Positions 25,651-35,207 of a stretch of 64,000 bases of DNA are shown one piece after another. Position 1 is the stretch's first letter. Each line of letters starts with the position of its first letter. Source of the DNA: an uncultured Acholeplasmatales bacterium (GTDB lineage: Bacteria > Bacillota_I > Bacilli_A > Acholeplasmatales > Anaeroplasmataceae); assembly GCA_944323055.1 (NCBI GenBank), contig CALUQZ010000002.1:43456-107455 (forward strand), in the 5' to 3' direction. Below the pieces are notes generated by a model. That model did not search any database and was not told where the DNA came from. It was given only the letters and a program-made list of their open reading frames with translations. The position numbers and the translations under genes were made by a program.

Positions 25651-26502
25651 TTATTCTAAATCATTTATTCCATCAAAATAAGGTTTTACAACACCTTTAA
25701 ATGTTTCGTTAATAAATGTAGCCGCTTTATCACTTGTTATGCATTCAATTAAATCTTTAACCCATTGTTCATCTTTATCATTTTCTCTAATAGCTAAAAT
25801 GTTTGCATTTGTTATATTAGTTTCTTCTGATTCTTGACAAATTAAGTTATCTTCTGATAAACCTGCTGCGATAGCATAAGTTGCGTTTACGATGCCTAAA
25901 TAACAATCGCTATCATCTAAAGATGAAGTTATTAAAGAGGCAGATATAGCTTCAATATTCAAATTATAAGGATTATTTGTTAAAGAACTATTTGGTTCAC
26001 TCGGATTAGCTACATAAACAGCTTCATCGAAGTCAATTAAGCCTTCACTTTTTAAAATATTTAAGCATCTTAAACCATTTGATGAATCATTAGCTATAGT
26101 CACGCGAGGATTAATACCACTAGATTCATAAACTGTTTTTAATTCTTCTACATTATTTATTTTATAAGAATAACCACCATATGTGCAGGTATAAACGGTA
26201 GTAGCTGATAGTAGATTATTATTTGTATCATTATTATAAGTATCTAAATAAGGTTTATGTTGGAATAATGTAGCATCATAAGAACCATTTACAAGACCAG
26301 GATTACCCATTGAAAATTCAGAGAATGTTTCAATTTTAAGAGTATAACCCTTAGCTTCAAAATCATCTTTAATATATTCGATTAATGGTTCTCCTGGTTG
26401 AGCCATAGTTCCAAAAACAATTGTTTGTTTAGAACCATTTGAACAACTAGTTATTGTTAAGCCTAAAATAATTGTAGATATAAAAGTTAATAATTTTTTC
26501 AT
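25651..26502 (-). CDS. metQ: Methionine-binding lipoprotein MetQ
   Basis: Extracellular binding protein of the MetNIQ methionine importer (NlpA family). Lipobox ITSC gives lipidated Cys20. The mature protein shows family features: IVFGTMAQPGEPLIEYIKDDFEAKGY, DATLFQHKPYLDTYN and IANDSSNGLRCLNILKSEGLI. It has 283 residues. Last gene of a T-box-controlled operon. Confidence 0.92.
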   Translation of the reverse strand: MKKLLTFISTIILGLTITSCSNGSKQTIVFGTMAQPGEPLIEYIKDDFEAKGYTLKIETFSEFSMGNPGLVNGSYDATLFQHKPYLDTYNNDTNNNLLSATTVYTCTYGGYSYKINNVEELKTVYESSGINPRVTIANDSSNGLRCLNILKSEGLIDFDEAVYVANPSEPNSSLTNNPYNLNIEAISASLITSSLDDSDCYLGIVNATYAIAAGLSEDNLICQESEETNITNANILAIRENDKDEQWVKDLIECITSDKAATFINETFKGVVKPYFDGINDLE

Positions 26503-26514
26503 ATTTTGTCTCCT

Positions 26515-27192
26515 TTATTTTACTAATTTATAAATTAAATTTCCTATTCCTTGAATCAATAATACTAATATAACAATTGTAACTACTGCAAATATCATCA
26601 TATTAGTATTATAGACAATCATACCTTGAGTCATTGCAAAATCACCTAAACCACCAGCACCGACTGCCCCAGCCATTGCGCTATAGCCTACTAAGGTAAC
26701 TATACCTAAAGTTATACCTGAAACGATTGAAGGTAGGGCTTCTCTAATTACTACTCTTCTAATAATTTGCCAAGTAGATAGACCTAAACTAGTAGCTGCT
26801 TCTACGACATCATTATTCACTTCAATTAAAGAAGATTCAATTAATTTGCCAAAAAAAGGAATAGCAGCTACTGATAATGGAACTATAAATGCGCCTGTTG
26901 ATGTAAATGTTCCTCTACCTGTTAATACTTCCATAATTATTCTTGTAAATGGAATTAAAACAAAAATTAGGATATAAAAAGGAAAGCTTCGTAATATTCC
27001 GACTAAAACATCAAGCACTTTATAGATAATATTTACCCATTTAGTCTTAGATTTTCTAGTTAGATATAGGATAGTTCCTAAGATTAAACCACCTATAAAA
27101 GCTATAATAGCTGTTAAGAAAACCATATGAACTGTTTCTAATAAAATATCAGGTAAATATTCTGTCATATACGTTTTTAAATCTTCTAACAT
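26515..27192 (-). CDS. metI: Methionine ABC importer permease MetI
   Basis: Membrane subunit of the methionine importer, with five predicted helices. The EAA coupling loop is VEAATSLGLSTWQIIRRVVIREALPS. The starting Met chosen is the ATG at 27192 (MLEDLKTYM), placed 9 bp after the GAGGG ribosome site, giving 225 residues. A GTG at 27207 in the end of metN is possible but lacks its own site. Confidence 0.93.
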   Translation of the reverse strand: MLEDLKTYMTEYLPDILLETVHMVFLTAIIAFIGGLILGTILYLTRKSKTKWVNIIYKVLDVLVGILRSFPFYILIFVLIPFTRIIMEVLTGRGTFTSTGAFIVPLSVAAIPFFGKLIESSLIEVNNDVVEAATSLGLSTWQIIRRVVIREALPSIVSGITLGIVTLVGYSAMAGAVGAGGLGDFAMTQGMIVYNTNMMIFAVVTIVILVLLIQGIGNLIYKLVK

Positions 27193-27193
27193 T

Positions 27194-28201
27194 TTAATTA
27201 CCCTCACTTTCTAGTACTTCAAATGATATTTTTTCATTTTTAATATAACTTAAAACGGCAATAAAGTCTTTATCTTTTACATTAATTACAAGACTTCCAA
27301 GAACATCATCACCAAAATTTTCTAGCTTACCCCAAACAATTGAAAAATCGATATTTAATTCTCTTGCCATCCTAGTAATCAATGAATCACCTGTATATTG
27401 TCTTGGAAAGTATAATTTAATAGATTTTCCATCTTTAGGAAGAATAGGTTGATCGTCAACTAACGTCTTCAAGGCGCTTGAGCTAGATAAAAATAAATCT
27501 TCTGTTTTACCAACTTCAAGTAGTTTACCTTTTTGAATTATTGCTATTCTTTGACAAATTTCTTTAACTACTTCCATTTGATGAGTAACTAAAACGATAG
27601 TTATACCAAGCTCTTTATTAATTTTTTTTAATAAATTTAAGATTTGTTTAGTTGTTTGAGGATCAAGAGCTGATGTAGCTTCATCACAAAGCAATATTTC
27701 TGGTTCTAAAGCTAATGCTCTAGCTATGGCTACTCTTTGTCTTTCGCCTCCAGATAATTGATTTGGTTTATTATTTAATTTATCAGATATTCCAACAATC
27801 TCGGCTAATTCATTTACTCTTTTTTCTACAACATCTTTTTTATAATGCATACATTTAAGAGGTAACGCAATATTATAATAAACATTTTTAGTTTGTAATA
27901 AAGCAAAATGTTGAAAAATCATTGCTACTTTTTTTCTAAACATTCGTAAATCTTTACCCTTTAGATTTCTAACAGATATTTTATCAATGTCAGATAAAGA
28001 ATTATCTTGTTTCTTTTTTGTAACTACAATATCACCATCATCTAGTTCTTCAAGTTTATTAATAGTTCTTAATAATGTTGATTTACCAGCTCCACTAGGA
28101 CCAACTAGACCAAAGATTTCACCATCATTAATAGTTAAGTTAATATTTGATAAAGCTGTCAAATCATTATACTTTTTTGTTACATTTGTAAAAGTAATCA
28201 T
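27194..28201 (-). CDS. metN: Methionine ABC importer ATPase MetN
   Basis: ATPase of MetNIQ, 335 residues. Walker A GPSGAGKST is near residue 34, the Q-loop is IFQHFALLQ, the signature [15 protein letters not shown] and Walker B LLCDEATSALDP. From about 265 it has the NIL domain (YTGDSLITRMARELNIDFSI) that binds methionine and causes trans-inhibition. First gene after the Met T-box leader. Confidence 0.95.
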   Translation of the reverse strand: MITFTNVTKKYNDLTALSNINLTINDGEIFGLVGPSGAGKSTLLRTINKLEELDDGDIVVTKKKQDNSLSDIDKISVRNLKGKDLRMFRKKVAMIFQHFALLQTKNVYYNIALPLKCMHYKKDVVEKRVNELAEIVGISDKLNNKPNQLSGGERQRVAIARALALEPEILLCDEATSALDPQTTKQILNLLKKINKELGITIVLVTHQMEVVKEICQRIAIIQKGKLLEVGKTEDLFLSSSSALKTLVDDQPILPKDGKSIKLYFPRQYTGDSLITRMARELNIDFSIVWGKLENFGDDVLGSLVINVKDKDFIAVLSYIKNEKISFEVLESEGN

Positions 28202-28214
28202 CCTAACCTCCTAA

Positions 28215-28469
28215 AATTAAAAAAAGCCTCACCCTATAAAAGGACGAGACTTTAAAAATCCGTGATACCAACCTTAATTCATCAATTAAAATAATTGACC
28301 TATTTTCAAGTACTAACATACTCTATCGCTATATCAGGCGAATCCCGACGTTAGCTACATATTGCTAACATAACTCCAAGACCATGTTCATATATTTTTC
28401 GTTATCTAGTTACACCTAACCTAGACTCTCTATAAACTACTAGATACATTACTCTTCTCTTCTTCGTTT
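28215..28469 (-). promoter_or_regulatory. T-box leader of metNIQ, methionine specifier
   Basis: Minus-strand leader with the T-box motif TTAAGGTTGGTATCACGG (complement of 28258-28276). A terminator hairpin built from GTCTCGTCC and GGGTGAGGC, with seven T, follows at 28251-28219. Aligning with the glyQS leader I recall, the triplet 9 nt before the conserved (U)GAG is ATG, followed by a purine, so the specifier is Met. Uncharged tRNA-Met would favour the antiterminator and switch on methionine uptake. Confidence 0.88.
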
Positions 28470-28475
28470 GATAAT

Positions 28476-28503
28476 ATTATACAAATTATTTTATCTTTTG
28501 CAA
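28476..28503 (-). promoter_or_regulatory. Promoter of the metNIQ T-box leader
   Basis: Minus strand TTGCAA, 16 bp, TATAAT (28481-28476). Start predicted near 28469. Confidence 0.7.
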
Positions 28504-28534
28504 GACCCTTTAATAAAAAAATATAGCACATTTA

Positions 28535-28562
28535 TTGTCATATAGATTATTTTTTGTATAAT
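28535..28562 (+). promoter_or_regulatory. Promoter of the M20 amidohydrolase gene
   Basis: TTGTCA (28535-28540), 16 bp, TATAAT (28557-28562), divergent from the metNIQ promoter. AAGGAG precedes ATG 28596. Confidence 0.7.
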
Positions 28563-28595
28563 AATATCAATGAATTATAAAGGAGTTAGCTACAT

Positions 28596-29723
28596 ATGAA
28601 AGACATATTAGAAATAAGAAAATACTTGCATCAACACCCAGAAATTGGTTTTGATACATTTAATACGGCAAATTATATATATGATATTTTAGTAGAATTA
28701 GGATATGAAACAGAATATGCTTTAGATAAAAGAGCAGTTATTGCTTACTTAGATTTAAATAAAAAGAAAACTATAGCTTTACGTTCTGATATGGATGCCT
28801 TAAAAATAAAGGAAGAAACAGGATTAGATTTTGCAAGCACTAATGGTTGTATGCATGCTTGCGGACATGATGTGCACATGTCTATATTACTTTTAGCAGC
28901 TAAATTGATTAAAGAAAATATTAAGTATTTAAAGTATAATGTCATTTTATTATTTCAACCAGCTGAGGAAGGACCATTACCAGGAGGGGCTTTTTATTTA
29001 AAAGAACATGAATTATTAAAAAAAGCTGATGCTTTTTTTTCATATCATGTTTCTCCTAAGCTTTATGTTGGTCAAATGGGAATTAAAGAAAATGAAGCAT
29101 GTGCTGCCCCTGATTTATGGGAATTAGAATTAACAGGAGTTGGTTGTCATGCTTCAACGCCAGAAAATGGGAGAAATCCTATTTTAGCTGGTAGTGAGAT
29201 AGCTTTAAAATTAGAAGAATTTTATCAAGAATTTAAGAAAAAAGAAAATGTTGTTATTTCTACTACTTATTTTAATAGTGGTGTATCTATGAATATCATC
29301 AAAGATAAAGCTTATTTAAAAGGTACTGCTAGAAGTTTTACCGACCAAAATAGACATTATTTACATACAAAAATGGAAGATATTATAGCAGATGTTTGTA
29401 AAAAATATGGCATTAATTATAAATTTGATTTTCATTACGCTTATCCTCCTTTGCATAATGATATTAAATTAGCTAACAAAATGTTTAAAGCAGCTTCTAC
29501 TATTTTAGGTAGTGAAAACTGTTTAAAATTAGATAAACCAGAACTTATAGGAGAAGATTTTGCTTATTATAAAGAAATAGCTCCTATTTGTCTTACTTGG
29601 ATTGGGGCAAGAGAAAGAGGAGCTAATTATTATGATTTACATAATAGTCATTTTGTAGCATCTTCAAAAACTATTTATTTAGGAGCAGATATTTTATTAA
29701 ATCTATTAAAAGGTGCAGCATAA
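28596..29723 (+). CDS. M20-family amidohydrolase (N-acyl amino acid deacylase type)
   Basis: A 375-residue zinc hydrolase of the M20D amidohydrolase group, related to N-acetyl-diaminopimelate deacetylase and hippurate hydrolase. Motifs are RSDMDALKIKEETGLDFAS, MHACGHDVHMS with the metal Cys/His/His, and the catalytic Glu pair in FQPAEEGPLPGGA. A dimerisation domain lies at about 180-295, and IGEDFAYY near 330 supplies a late metal ligand. It stands alone, divergent from metNIQ, so release of a free amino acid, perhaps a sulfur-containing one, is a guess from context only. Confidence 0.87.
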   Translation: MKDILEIRKYLHQHPEIGFDTFNTANYIYDILVELGYETEYALDKRAVIAYLDLNKKKTIALRSDMDALKIKEETGLDFASTNGCMHACGHDVHMSILLLAAKLIKENIKYLKYNVILLFQPAEEGPLPGGAFYLKEHELLKKADAFFSYHVSPKLYVGQMGIKENEACAAPDLWELELTGVGCHASTPENGRNPILAGSEIALKLEEFYQEFKKKENVVISTTYFNSGVSMNIIKDKAYLKGTARSFTDQNRHYLHTKMEDIIADVCKKYGINYKFDFHYAYPPLHNDIKLANKMFKAASTILGSENCLKLDKPELIGEDFAYYKEIAPICLTWIGARERGANYYDLHNSHFVASSKTIYLGADILLNLLKGAA

Positions 29724-29789
29724 TTTTAGAAAGTATTAATATTATTTTTTATATATTACTCTTATGTTAATAGTTGCTTTACATCTAAA

Positions 29790-29833
29790 AAGGTGTTGAT
29801 TCCAGAATTTACTATCCGGTTTCAACACCTTAT
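29790..29833 (-). terminator. Hairpin between convergent genes, terminator of the HIT gene
   Basis: AAGGTGTTGA (from 29791) pairs with TCAACACCTT (to 29832). On the minus strand it runs into TTTTT; on + the following bases are AT-rich but not a T tract. It probably serves mainly the minus-strand gene. Confidence 0.65.
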
Positions 29834-29861
29834 TAATTTAAGACTATTTCACAGTCTCTTT

Positions 29862-30299
29862 TTATTCTTCATAACTCCAATTATCTTTAATTTTTTTAGC
29901 TACTTCAGCTATTTCATCATCTGTTGCATAATTTTCTTTACCTGTGTTCATAGCAAAAGTTCCACCCCATTCAAAACCATCTTTATATTTTGGAACTAGA
30001 TGGAAATGTAGGTGACCTAATGCATCACCATAAGCGCCATAATTAATGCGATCAGGATTATAAGCTTTTTTAATAGCTCTAGCACAAGCGAATACATCAG
30101 CTAAATAAGCCTTTCTATCAGCTTCATTTAAGTCTGTTAATTCAGCTACGTGATCTTTTTTATAAGCCACACACATTCTGCCTTTATGTGATTGATCTTT
30201 AAATACAATTATGATAGATGTTTCTGTTTCAAACGCAATTCTACCAAAATTTTCGATTGCTTCACGATTTAAACAATATTGACAATCTTTTAATAACAT
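29862..30299 (-). CDS. HIT-family protein
   Basis: A 145-residue nucleotide hydrolase/transferase with the histidine-triad motif HLHFHLVPK near 96. It begins MLLKDCQYCLNREAIENFG, whose CxxC is a zinc-binding feature of some HIT proteins. HIT enzymes cleave nucleotide phosphoramidates such as adenosine 5'-monophosphoramidate. It has its own promoter (30337-30366, minus). Confidence 0.88.
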   Translation of the reverse strand: MLLKDCQYCLNREAIENFGRIAFETETSIIIVFKDQSHKGRMCVAYKKDHVAELTDLNEADRKAYLADVFACARAIKKAYNPDRINYGAYGDALGHLHFHLVPKYKDGFEWGGTFAMNTGKENYATDDEIAEVAKKIKDNWSYEE

Positions 30300-30336
30300 G
30301 ATTTTCTCCTTATTTCTTTTAATATTTTATGTTTAT

Positions 30337-30366
30337 ATTATAATACAATATTAATCATTTTAGCAA
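30337..30366 (-). promoter_or_regulatory. Promoter of the HIT gene
   Basis: Minus strand TTGCTA (30366-30361), 18 bp, TATAAT (30342-30337), between the lepA stop and the HIT start. Confidence 0.6.
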
Positions 30367-30377
30367 GATAAGCACGC

Positions 30378-32213
30378 TTATTCATCTGTTTTTAAAATAG
30401 CTAAGAAAGCTTCTTGTGGCACTTCAACAGAACCGATAGCTTTCATTTTCTTTTTTCCTTCTTTTTGTTTTTCTAGTAATTTTTTCTTTCTAGAAATATC
30501 GCCACCATAACATTTAGCTAAAACATCCTTTCGCATTGCTTTTATATCTGATCTAGCTATTACTTTATGATTAATAACTGCCTGAACAGGAACTTCAAAA
30601 AGTTGACGAGGAATAATATCTTTTAGTTTTTCTACTAATATCTTTCCTCTTTGATAGGCGAAATCTTTATGAACTATCGTCGATAAAGCATCAATAATAT
30701 CACCATTTAACATGATATCCATTCTAACTAATTTACTTGGCTCATAATCAGCTATTTCATAATCTAAACTAGCATAACCTTTAGTATAACTTTTTAATTT
30801 ATCAAAGAAGTCATAAACTATTTCTAGCAATGGAATTGAATAATGAATTAAAACACGTGTTTCTTCGATATATTGCATATCAATAAAAGTGCCTCGTTTC
30901 TTTTGACACAAATCCATAATTGCCCCAACATATTCGCTAGGAGTCATAATAGTTGCTTTTACAAACGGTTCTTCAATTCTTGAGATTAAACCTGTATCTG
31001 GCAAATCAGCCGGGTTATCAATAATTAACATTTCACCATTAGTTAAATATACATGATAAGATACACTAGGAGCTGTAGCTATTAATTCTATTTTAAACTC
31101 TCTAGCTATTCTCTCTTGAATTATATCCATATGTAAAAGGCCTAAAAAGCCTGTTCTAAAGCCAAAACCTAAAGCTTGTGATGTTTCAGGTTCATATACT
31201 AAAGATGAATCAGATAACTTTAGTTTTTCTAAAGCTTCTTTTAAATCTTCATATTGCTTAGAATCAATTGGGTATAAACCACAATAAACCATAGGATTCA
31301 TTCTTTTATAGCCAGGTAGTGGAGTCATAGCCATATTATCAGTTGTAGTAATAGTATCACCAACATGCACATCATTGATATCTTTAATACTAGCTGTTAA
31401 ATAGCCAACTTCTCCGGCCATTAAATAATCTCTTTTAACTTCTTTAGGAGTCCTTACGCCAATTTCAACAATTTGATAAGTTGCATTAGTAGCTAAAAAC
31501 TTAATAGTATCTCCAAGCTTTAACATGCCTTCTTTGACACATATTAAAACAACTACTCCACGATAAGGATCATAAGCACTATCAAAAATTAAGGCTTTGG
31601 TTGGTCCAAAAATATCACCACTTGGAGCTGGTATATAATTTACCACTTCTTCTAATATATCTCTTACACCTAGACCGGTTTTAGCGGAACAAGCTACAAC
31701 ATTATCACAGGGAAGACCTATTACATTTTCAATTTCACCTTTAGCCATTTCAATATCAGCTGAAGGTAAATCGATTTTATTAATTAATGGTAATATTTCT
31801 AAATTATTATCTAAAGCTAAATAGACATTAGCTATTGTTTGTGCTTCAACGCCTTGTGTAGCATCTACTACTAATATTGCTCCTTCACAAGCTGCTAAAC
31901 TGCGAGATACTTCATAAGTAAAATCAACATGTCCTGGGGTATCAATTAAATTAAATTCATAAGTTTCGCCATTTAAAGATTTATACTTTAAAGCTACCGC
32001 GTTTAATTTAATTGTTATTCCTCTTTCGCGTTCTAGATCCATTGAATCAAGAATTTGATCTTGCATTTCTCTTTGTTCAACGCTTTCACAAATTTCTAAT
32101 ATTCGATCAGCTAAAGTCGATTTACCATGGTCAATATGAGCAATTATACAAAAATTTCTAATTCTTTTTTGTCGCATTATTAAAGTTGTTTTATCTATAT
32201 TCAAATTTATCAA
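30378..32213 (-). CDS. lepA: Elongation factor 4 (LepA)
   Basis: Ribosome-associated GTPase thought to back-translocate or rescue stalled ribosomes. It has 611 residues with the usual order: G domain (G1 [23 protein letters not shown]), domain II, EF-G-like domains III and V, and the LepA C-terminal domain ending [23 protein letters not shown]. The first codon is uncertain. TTG 32213 gives an N-terminal length like other LepA proteins; ATG 32177 (MRQKRIRNF) is the alternative and lacks a clear ribosome site. Confidence 0.96.
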   Translation of the reverse strand: MINLNIDKTTLIMRQKRIRNFCIIAHIDHGKSTLADRILEICESVEQREMQDQILDSMDLERERGITIKLNAVALKYKSLNGETYEFNLIDTPGHVDFTYEVSRSLAACEGAILVVDATQGVEAQTIANVYLALDNNLEILPLINKIDLPSADIEMAKGEIENVIGLPCDNVVACSAKTGLGVRDILEEVVNYIPAPSGDIFGPTKALIFDSAYDPYRGVVVLICVKEGMLKLGDTIKFLATNATYQIVEIGVRTPKEVKRDYLMAGEVGYLTASIKDINDVHVGDTITTTDNMAMTPLPGYKRMNPMVYCGLYPIDSKQYEDLKEALEKLKLSDSSLVYEPETSQALGFGFRTGFLGLLHMDIIQERIAREFKIELIATAPSVSYHVYLTNGEMLIIDNPADLPDTGLISRIEEPFVKATIMTPSEYVGAIMDLCQKKRGTFIDMQYIEETRVLIHYSIPLLEIVYDFFDKLKSYTKGYASLDYEIADYEPSKLVRMDIMLNGDIIDALSTIVHKDFAYQRGKILVEKLKDIIPRQLFEVPVQAVINHKVIARSDIKAMRKDVLAKCYGGDISRKKKLLEKQKEGKKKMKAIGSVEVPQEAFLAILKTDE

Positions 32214-32277
32214 CTACTTTCTAACGCACAAATTATAGCAAAAATACCGCTTTAATTCAATAAAGTATCTATTTTAG

Positions 32278-34221
32278 TTAATTTAAAGAATTACTTGCAT
32301 CGTATGCTGTTTTTGTAGCATTTTCAACATTACAAGGACTTCCTTCTTTAGCATCACCAATTACAATAATATTAGTATTAACCCCTTCTAAATCAATCAC
32401 TTCTTTATGACTAGCTAAAGCATTTACTACAAAATCACCTTTAATTTCAGCCTGTTTTACGACATTACCATCTTTATCAAGAACATCACAAATAACACTT
32501 GTAGCTTTTATTTCTTTAATTTTATGTAATGTTAACACATTTACATTATGTTCTTTAAACTCATTTAAAATAGTAGGTAAAATAGTCTTACTTTCTTCTT
32601 TGGCAATACTATCAAGCATTTCTATTATAGTAACTTTGTAACCACGATTAATTAAATATTCAGCTGTTTCAACACCAACTAAACCGCCACCACAAATTAT
32701 GACATCGCCATAAACTTCTCTTTTATTAGCTAAAATGTCCCAAGCATCAATACTTAAATTAATACCATTAATATTTGGGTGAGCACAAGTTGCCCCTATA
32801 GCTACAATTATATCATCATAATTGCTAGCCATATCTTTTGTAAAGTTAGTATTTAATAATATTTTAACATTAGGTAAAGTATTCAAAATGTTTTCATAAT
32901 AATTTTTTATTCTATTCATTTCTTCTTTTCTAGGTGGAACACTAGCTATGTTAATTTGGCCGTATAATGAACTACTTTTTTCAAAAACATAAACTTCATG
33001 ACCCTTAAGGCCTGCTACTCTAGCAGCTTCAAGTCCCGCTATACCACCACCTACAATGGCTACTTTATGTTTTTTATTAGGCTTTGTAATAAAACGTTTA
33101 TATTCATAACCATTTTCAGGATTTAAAACACAAGATATAAAATGTCTATTTAAAATTGCATCAGTACATCCTTTATTACACATAATACAATGTCTAATTA
33201 AATCAGGTGTATTATTAGCTAGTTTATTTGCAATATCTGGGTCAGCTAAAAGGCCTCTACCAAAAGCTACAATATCGCACACTTTATCCTCAATAAGTTT
33301 ATTAGCCATATTGATATCAACAATACGACCGACTATTGAAATAGGGATATTTACACTAGCTTTAATTGCTTTACATTCTTCTAACATAAAAGCATATTTC
33401 CTAGTCCCCATTGCAGGAATTGTATCATTCATATTGCCAGTATGATTAGCTTGAGCAACATGAATCATATCAACTCCAGCTTTTTCTAGTTCTTTAGCTA
33501 ATAAAACAGCTTCATCTAAGAAAAGACCACCTTTACCAACAATATTGCCTTTTTCATCTTTTGTAACAATTGGTAATTTATAATCTATTGTAATACTACT
33601 AGAAGCTTTTCTAATAGCTGCTACAACCTGTAATGCAAATCTAATTCTATTTTCAAAACTGCCACCATATTTATCTGTTCTCTTATTTATTATAGTTGAA
33701 CATAAAGAACCAACTAATCTATCTCCATGAACCTCAATAATATCGCAATCAGCTTTAATTGCTCTACTCACGCAATCAGTTATTTTATTTAAAATAACAT
33801 TTAATTGTTCTTCAGAAACTTCATTTACATAATGAAGCATATCATAATGTAGTTTTTGATAAATTTTAGCAGTATCTTCTTTATTCATAAACATTTTTAC
33901 AATAGCTTCTGAATCATATTCTGGGTGAAAAATTTGTAGTCCTACTTTAGCATTATATTCATGACATGCCTCTGCTAAAGCTTTAAAACTTGGTATTTGC
34001 CTATCATCATATAACTTTGGTGTTGGTGAAATGGTCATAACTGGTGAGACATCACCAATAACGATATAACTAGTTCCGCCTTCAGCTAAACGCTTATAAA
34101 AATTTAAACTATGTTCACCTATAGAACCATCTTTTTCTTCATAACCTGTCGTTAAAGGTGGAAACATAATGCGATTTTTTAAAGTTGTACTACCAACTTT
34201 AATTTCTTCTAATAATTTCAT
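32278..34221 (-). CDS. Old-yellow-enzyme-type NADH:flavin oxidoreductase (2-enoate/2,4-dienoyl-CoA reductase family)
   Basis: A 647-residue two-part flavoenzyme. Residues 1-340 form an FMN-binding TIM barrel (LKNRIMFPPLTTGY, then IIEVHGDRLVGSLCSTI in the catalytic region). A 4Fe-4S motif follows in CIMCNKGCTDAI and SCVLNPENG. The C-terminal half is an FAD/NAD(P)-binding module with two dinucleotide folds (VAIVGGGIAGLEAARVAG and VIICGGGLVGVETAEYL). Relatives reduce C=C bonds of enoates, dienoyl-CoA or bile-acid intermediates under anaerobic conditions. The actual substrate cannot be assigned. Confidence 0.87.
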   Translation of the reverse strand: MKLLEEIKVGSTTLKNRIMFPPLTTGYEEKDGSIGEHSLNFYKRLAEGGTSYIVIGDVSPVMTISPTPKLYDDRQIPSFKALAEACHEYNAKVGLQIFHPEYDSEAIVKMFMNKEDTAKIYQKLHYDMLHYVNEVSEEQLNVILNKITDCVSRAIKADCDIIEVHGDRLVGSLCSTIINKRTDKYGGSFENRIRFALQVVAAIRKASSSITIDYKLPIVTKDEKGNIVGKGGLFLDEAVLLAKELEKAGVDMIHVAQANHTGNMNDTIPAMGTRKYAFMLEECKAIKASVNIPISIVGRIVDINMANKLIEDKVCDIVAFGRGLLADPDIANKLANNTPDLIRHCIMCNKGCTDAILNRHFISCVLNPENGYEYKRFITKPNKKHKVAIVGGGIAGLEAARVAGLKGHEVYVFEKSSSLYGQINIASVPPRKEEMNRIKNYYENILNTLPNVKILLNTNFTKDMASNYDDIIVAIGATCAHPNINGINLSIDAWDILANKREVYGDVIICGGGLVGVETAEYLINRGYKVTIIEMLDSIAKEESKTILPTILNEFKEHNVNVLTLHKIKEIKATSVICDVLDKDGNVVKQAEIKGDFVVNALASHKEVIDLEGVNTNIIVIGDAKEGSPCNVENATKTAYDASNSLN

Positions 34222-34290
34222 ATATTTTACCTCTTTTCTAGGTTAATTTTAACATAATCTAATTATTAATGAAAGGGGTTGCATAAAATA

Positions 34291-34313
34291 TAAAAACCGA
34301 GTAAAACTCGGTT
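34291..34313 (-). terminator. Terminator of the amino-acid transporter operon
   Basis: Minus strand AACCGAG, TTTTA loop, CTCGGTT, then T residues, 5 bp after the ATPase stop. Confidence 0.85.
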
Positions 34314-34317
34314 CCTT

Positions 34318-35205
34318 TTATAAAACAGCCTTTAAAAATTCTTTTAAACGTTCAGATTGCGGATTATTAAAAATTTCATTAGGAGTACCTTCTTCTTTAA
34401 TAATTCCTCCATCCATAAATAATATTCTATCACTTACTTCTCTAGCAAAACCCATTTCATGTGTTACTATTACCAAAGTCATACCTTGTAAAGCTATTTC
34501 TTTAATAACATTTAATACTTCTTTTACCATTTCTGGATCTAAAGCTGATGTTGGTTCATCAAATAAAATAACATCTGGGTTCATAGCTAATGTCCTAACA
34601 ATAGCAAGTCTTTGACTTTGCCCACCTGATAAACTCTTAGTAGAAACATAAGCTTTATCTTCTAAATTTACTCTTTTTAATAAACTTAAAGCTTTAGCTT
34701 CAGCTTCTTCTTTAGTCATTTTATTAAGTGTTAATGGCGCTAAAGTAATATTTTCAATAACATTTAAATTCTTAAAAATATTAAAATGTTGAAAAACCAT
34801 TCCTACTTTTTCCCGGTAAGAATTAATAGTCTTTTCTAAATAATAAGCCTTTTTTAATGTTATTTTTTCTTGAATACGCATTTCTTTTTTTAATTTATGC
34901 TTTAATTCTTTACTTGAATTATCTTTAATTTCATTAATTAAATTAGTGATTTCTTCATGATTAGTATTTATATCAAATATTAAATTACCTTTATAATAGA
35001 TTTGTCCATTTTGGGGAATTTCAAGTAAATTTAAACATCTTAGTAAAGTTGATTTTCCACTACCTGAAGAACCAATAATAGATATTACTTCTCCTCTATT
35101 TACTTTTAAATTAATTCCCTTTAATACTTGTAAATTATTGTAGTTTTTATATAAATCCTTAACTTCAATTAAAACATCATTATTTAATTCATTAGTATTT
35201 GTCAT
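34318..35205 (-). CDS. Polar amino acid ABC importer ATPase with helical insertion
   Basis: GlnQ/ArtP-type ATPase. Walker [10 protein letters not shown] is at 45-53, Q-loop MVFQHFNIF with Q139, signature [16 protein letters not shown] from 191 and Walker [14 protein letters not shown] around 212-222. The Walker A to Q-loop distance is about 94 residues instead of about 50: residues 80-130 are an added Lys/Glu-rich helical segment. It ends the operon that begins with the M20 peptidase. The upstream T-box specifier reads Arg, so arginine is the inferred cargo. Confidence 0.9.
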   Translation of the reverse strand: MTNTNELNNDVLIEVKDLYKNYNNLQVLKGINLKVNRGEVISIIGSSGSGKSTLLRCLNLLEIPQNGQIYYKGNLIFDINTNHEEITNLINEIKDNSSKELKHKLKKEMRIQEKITLKKAYYLEKTINSYREKVGMVFQHFNIFKNLNVIENITLAPLTLNKMTKEEAEAKALSLLKRVNLEDKAYVSTKSLSGGQSQRLAIVRTLAMNPDVILFDEPTSALDPEMVKEVLNVIKEIALQGMTLVIVTHEMGFAREVSDRILFMDGGIIKEEGTPNEIFNNPQSERLKEFLKAVL

Positions 35206-35207
35206 AA

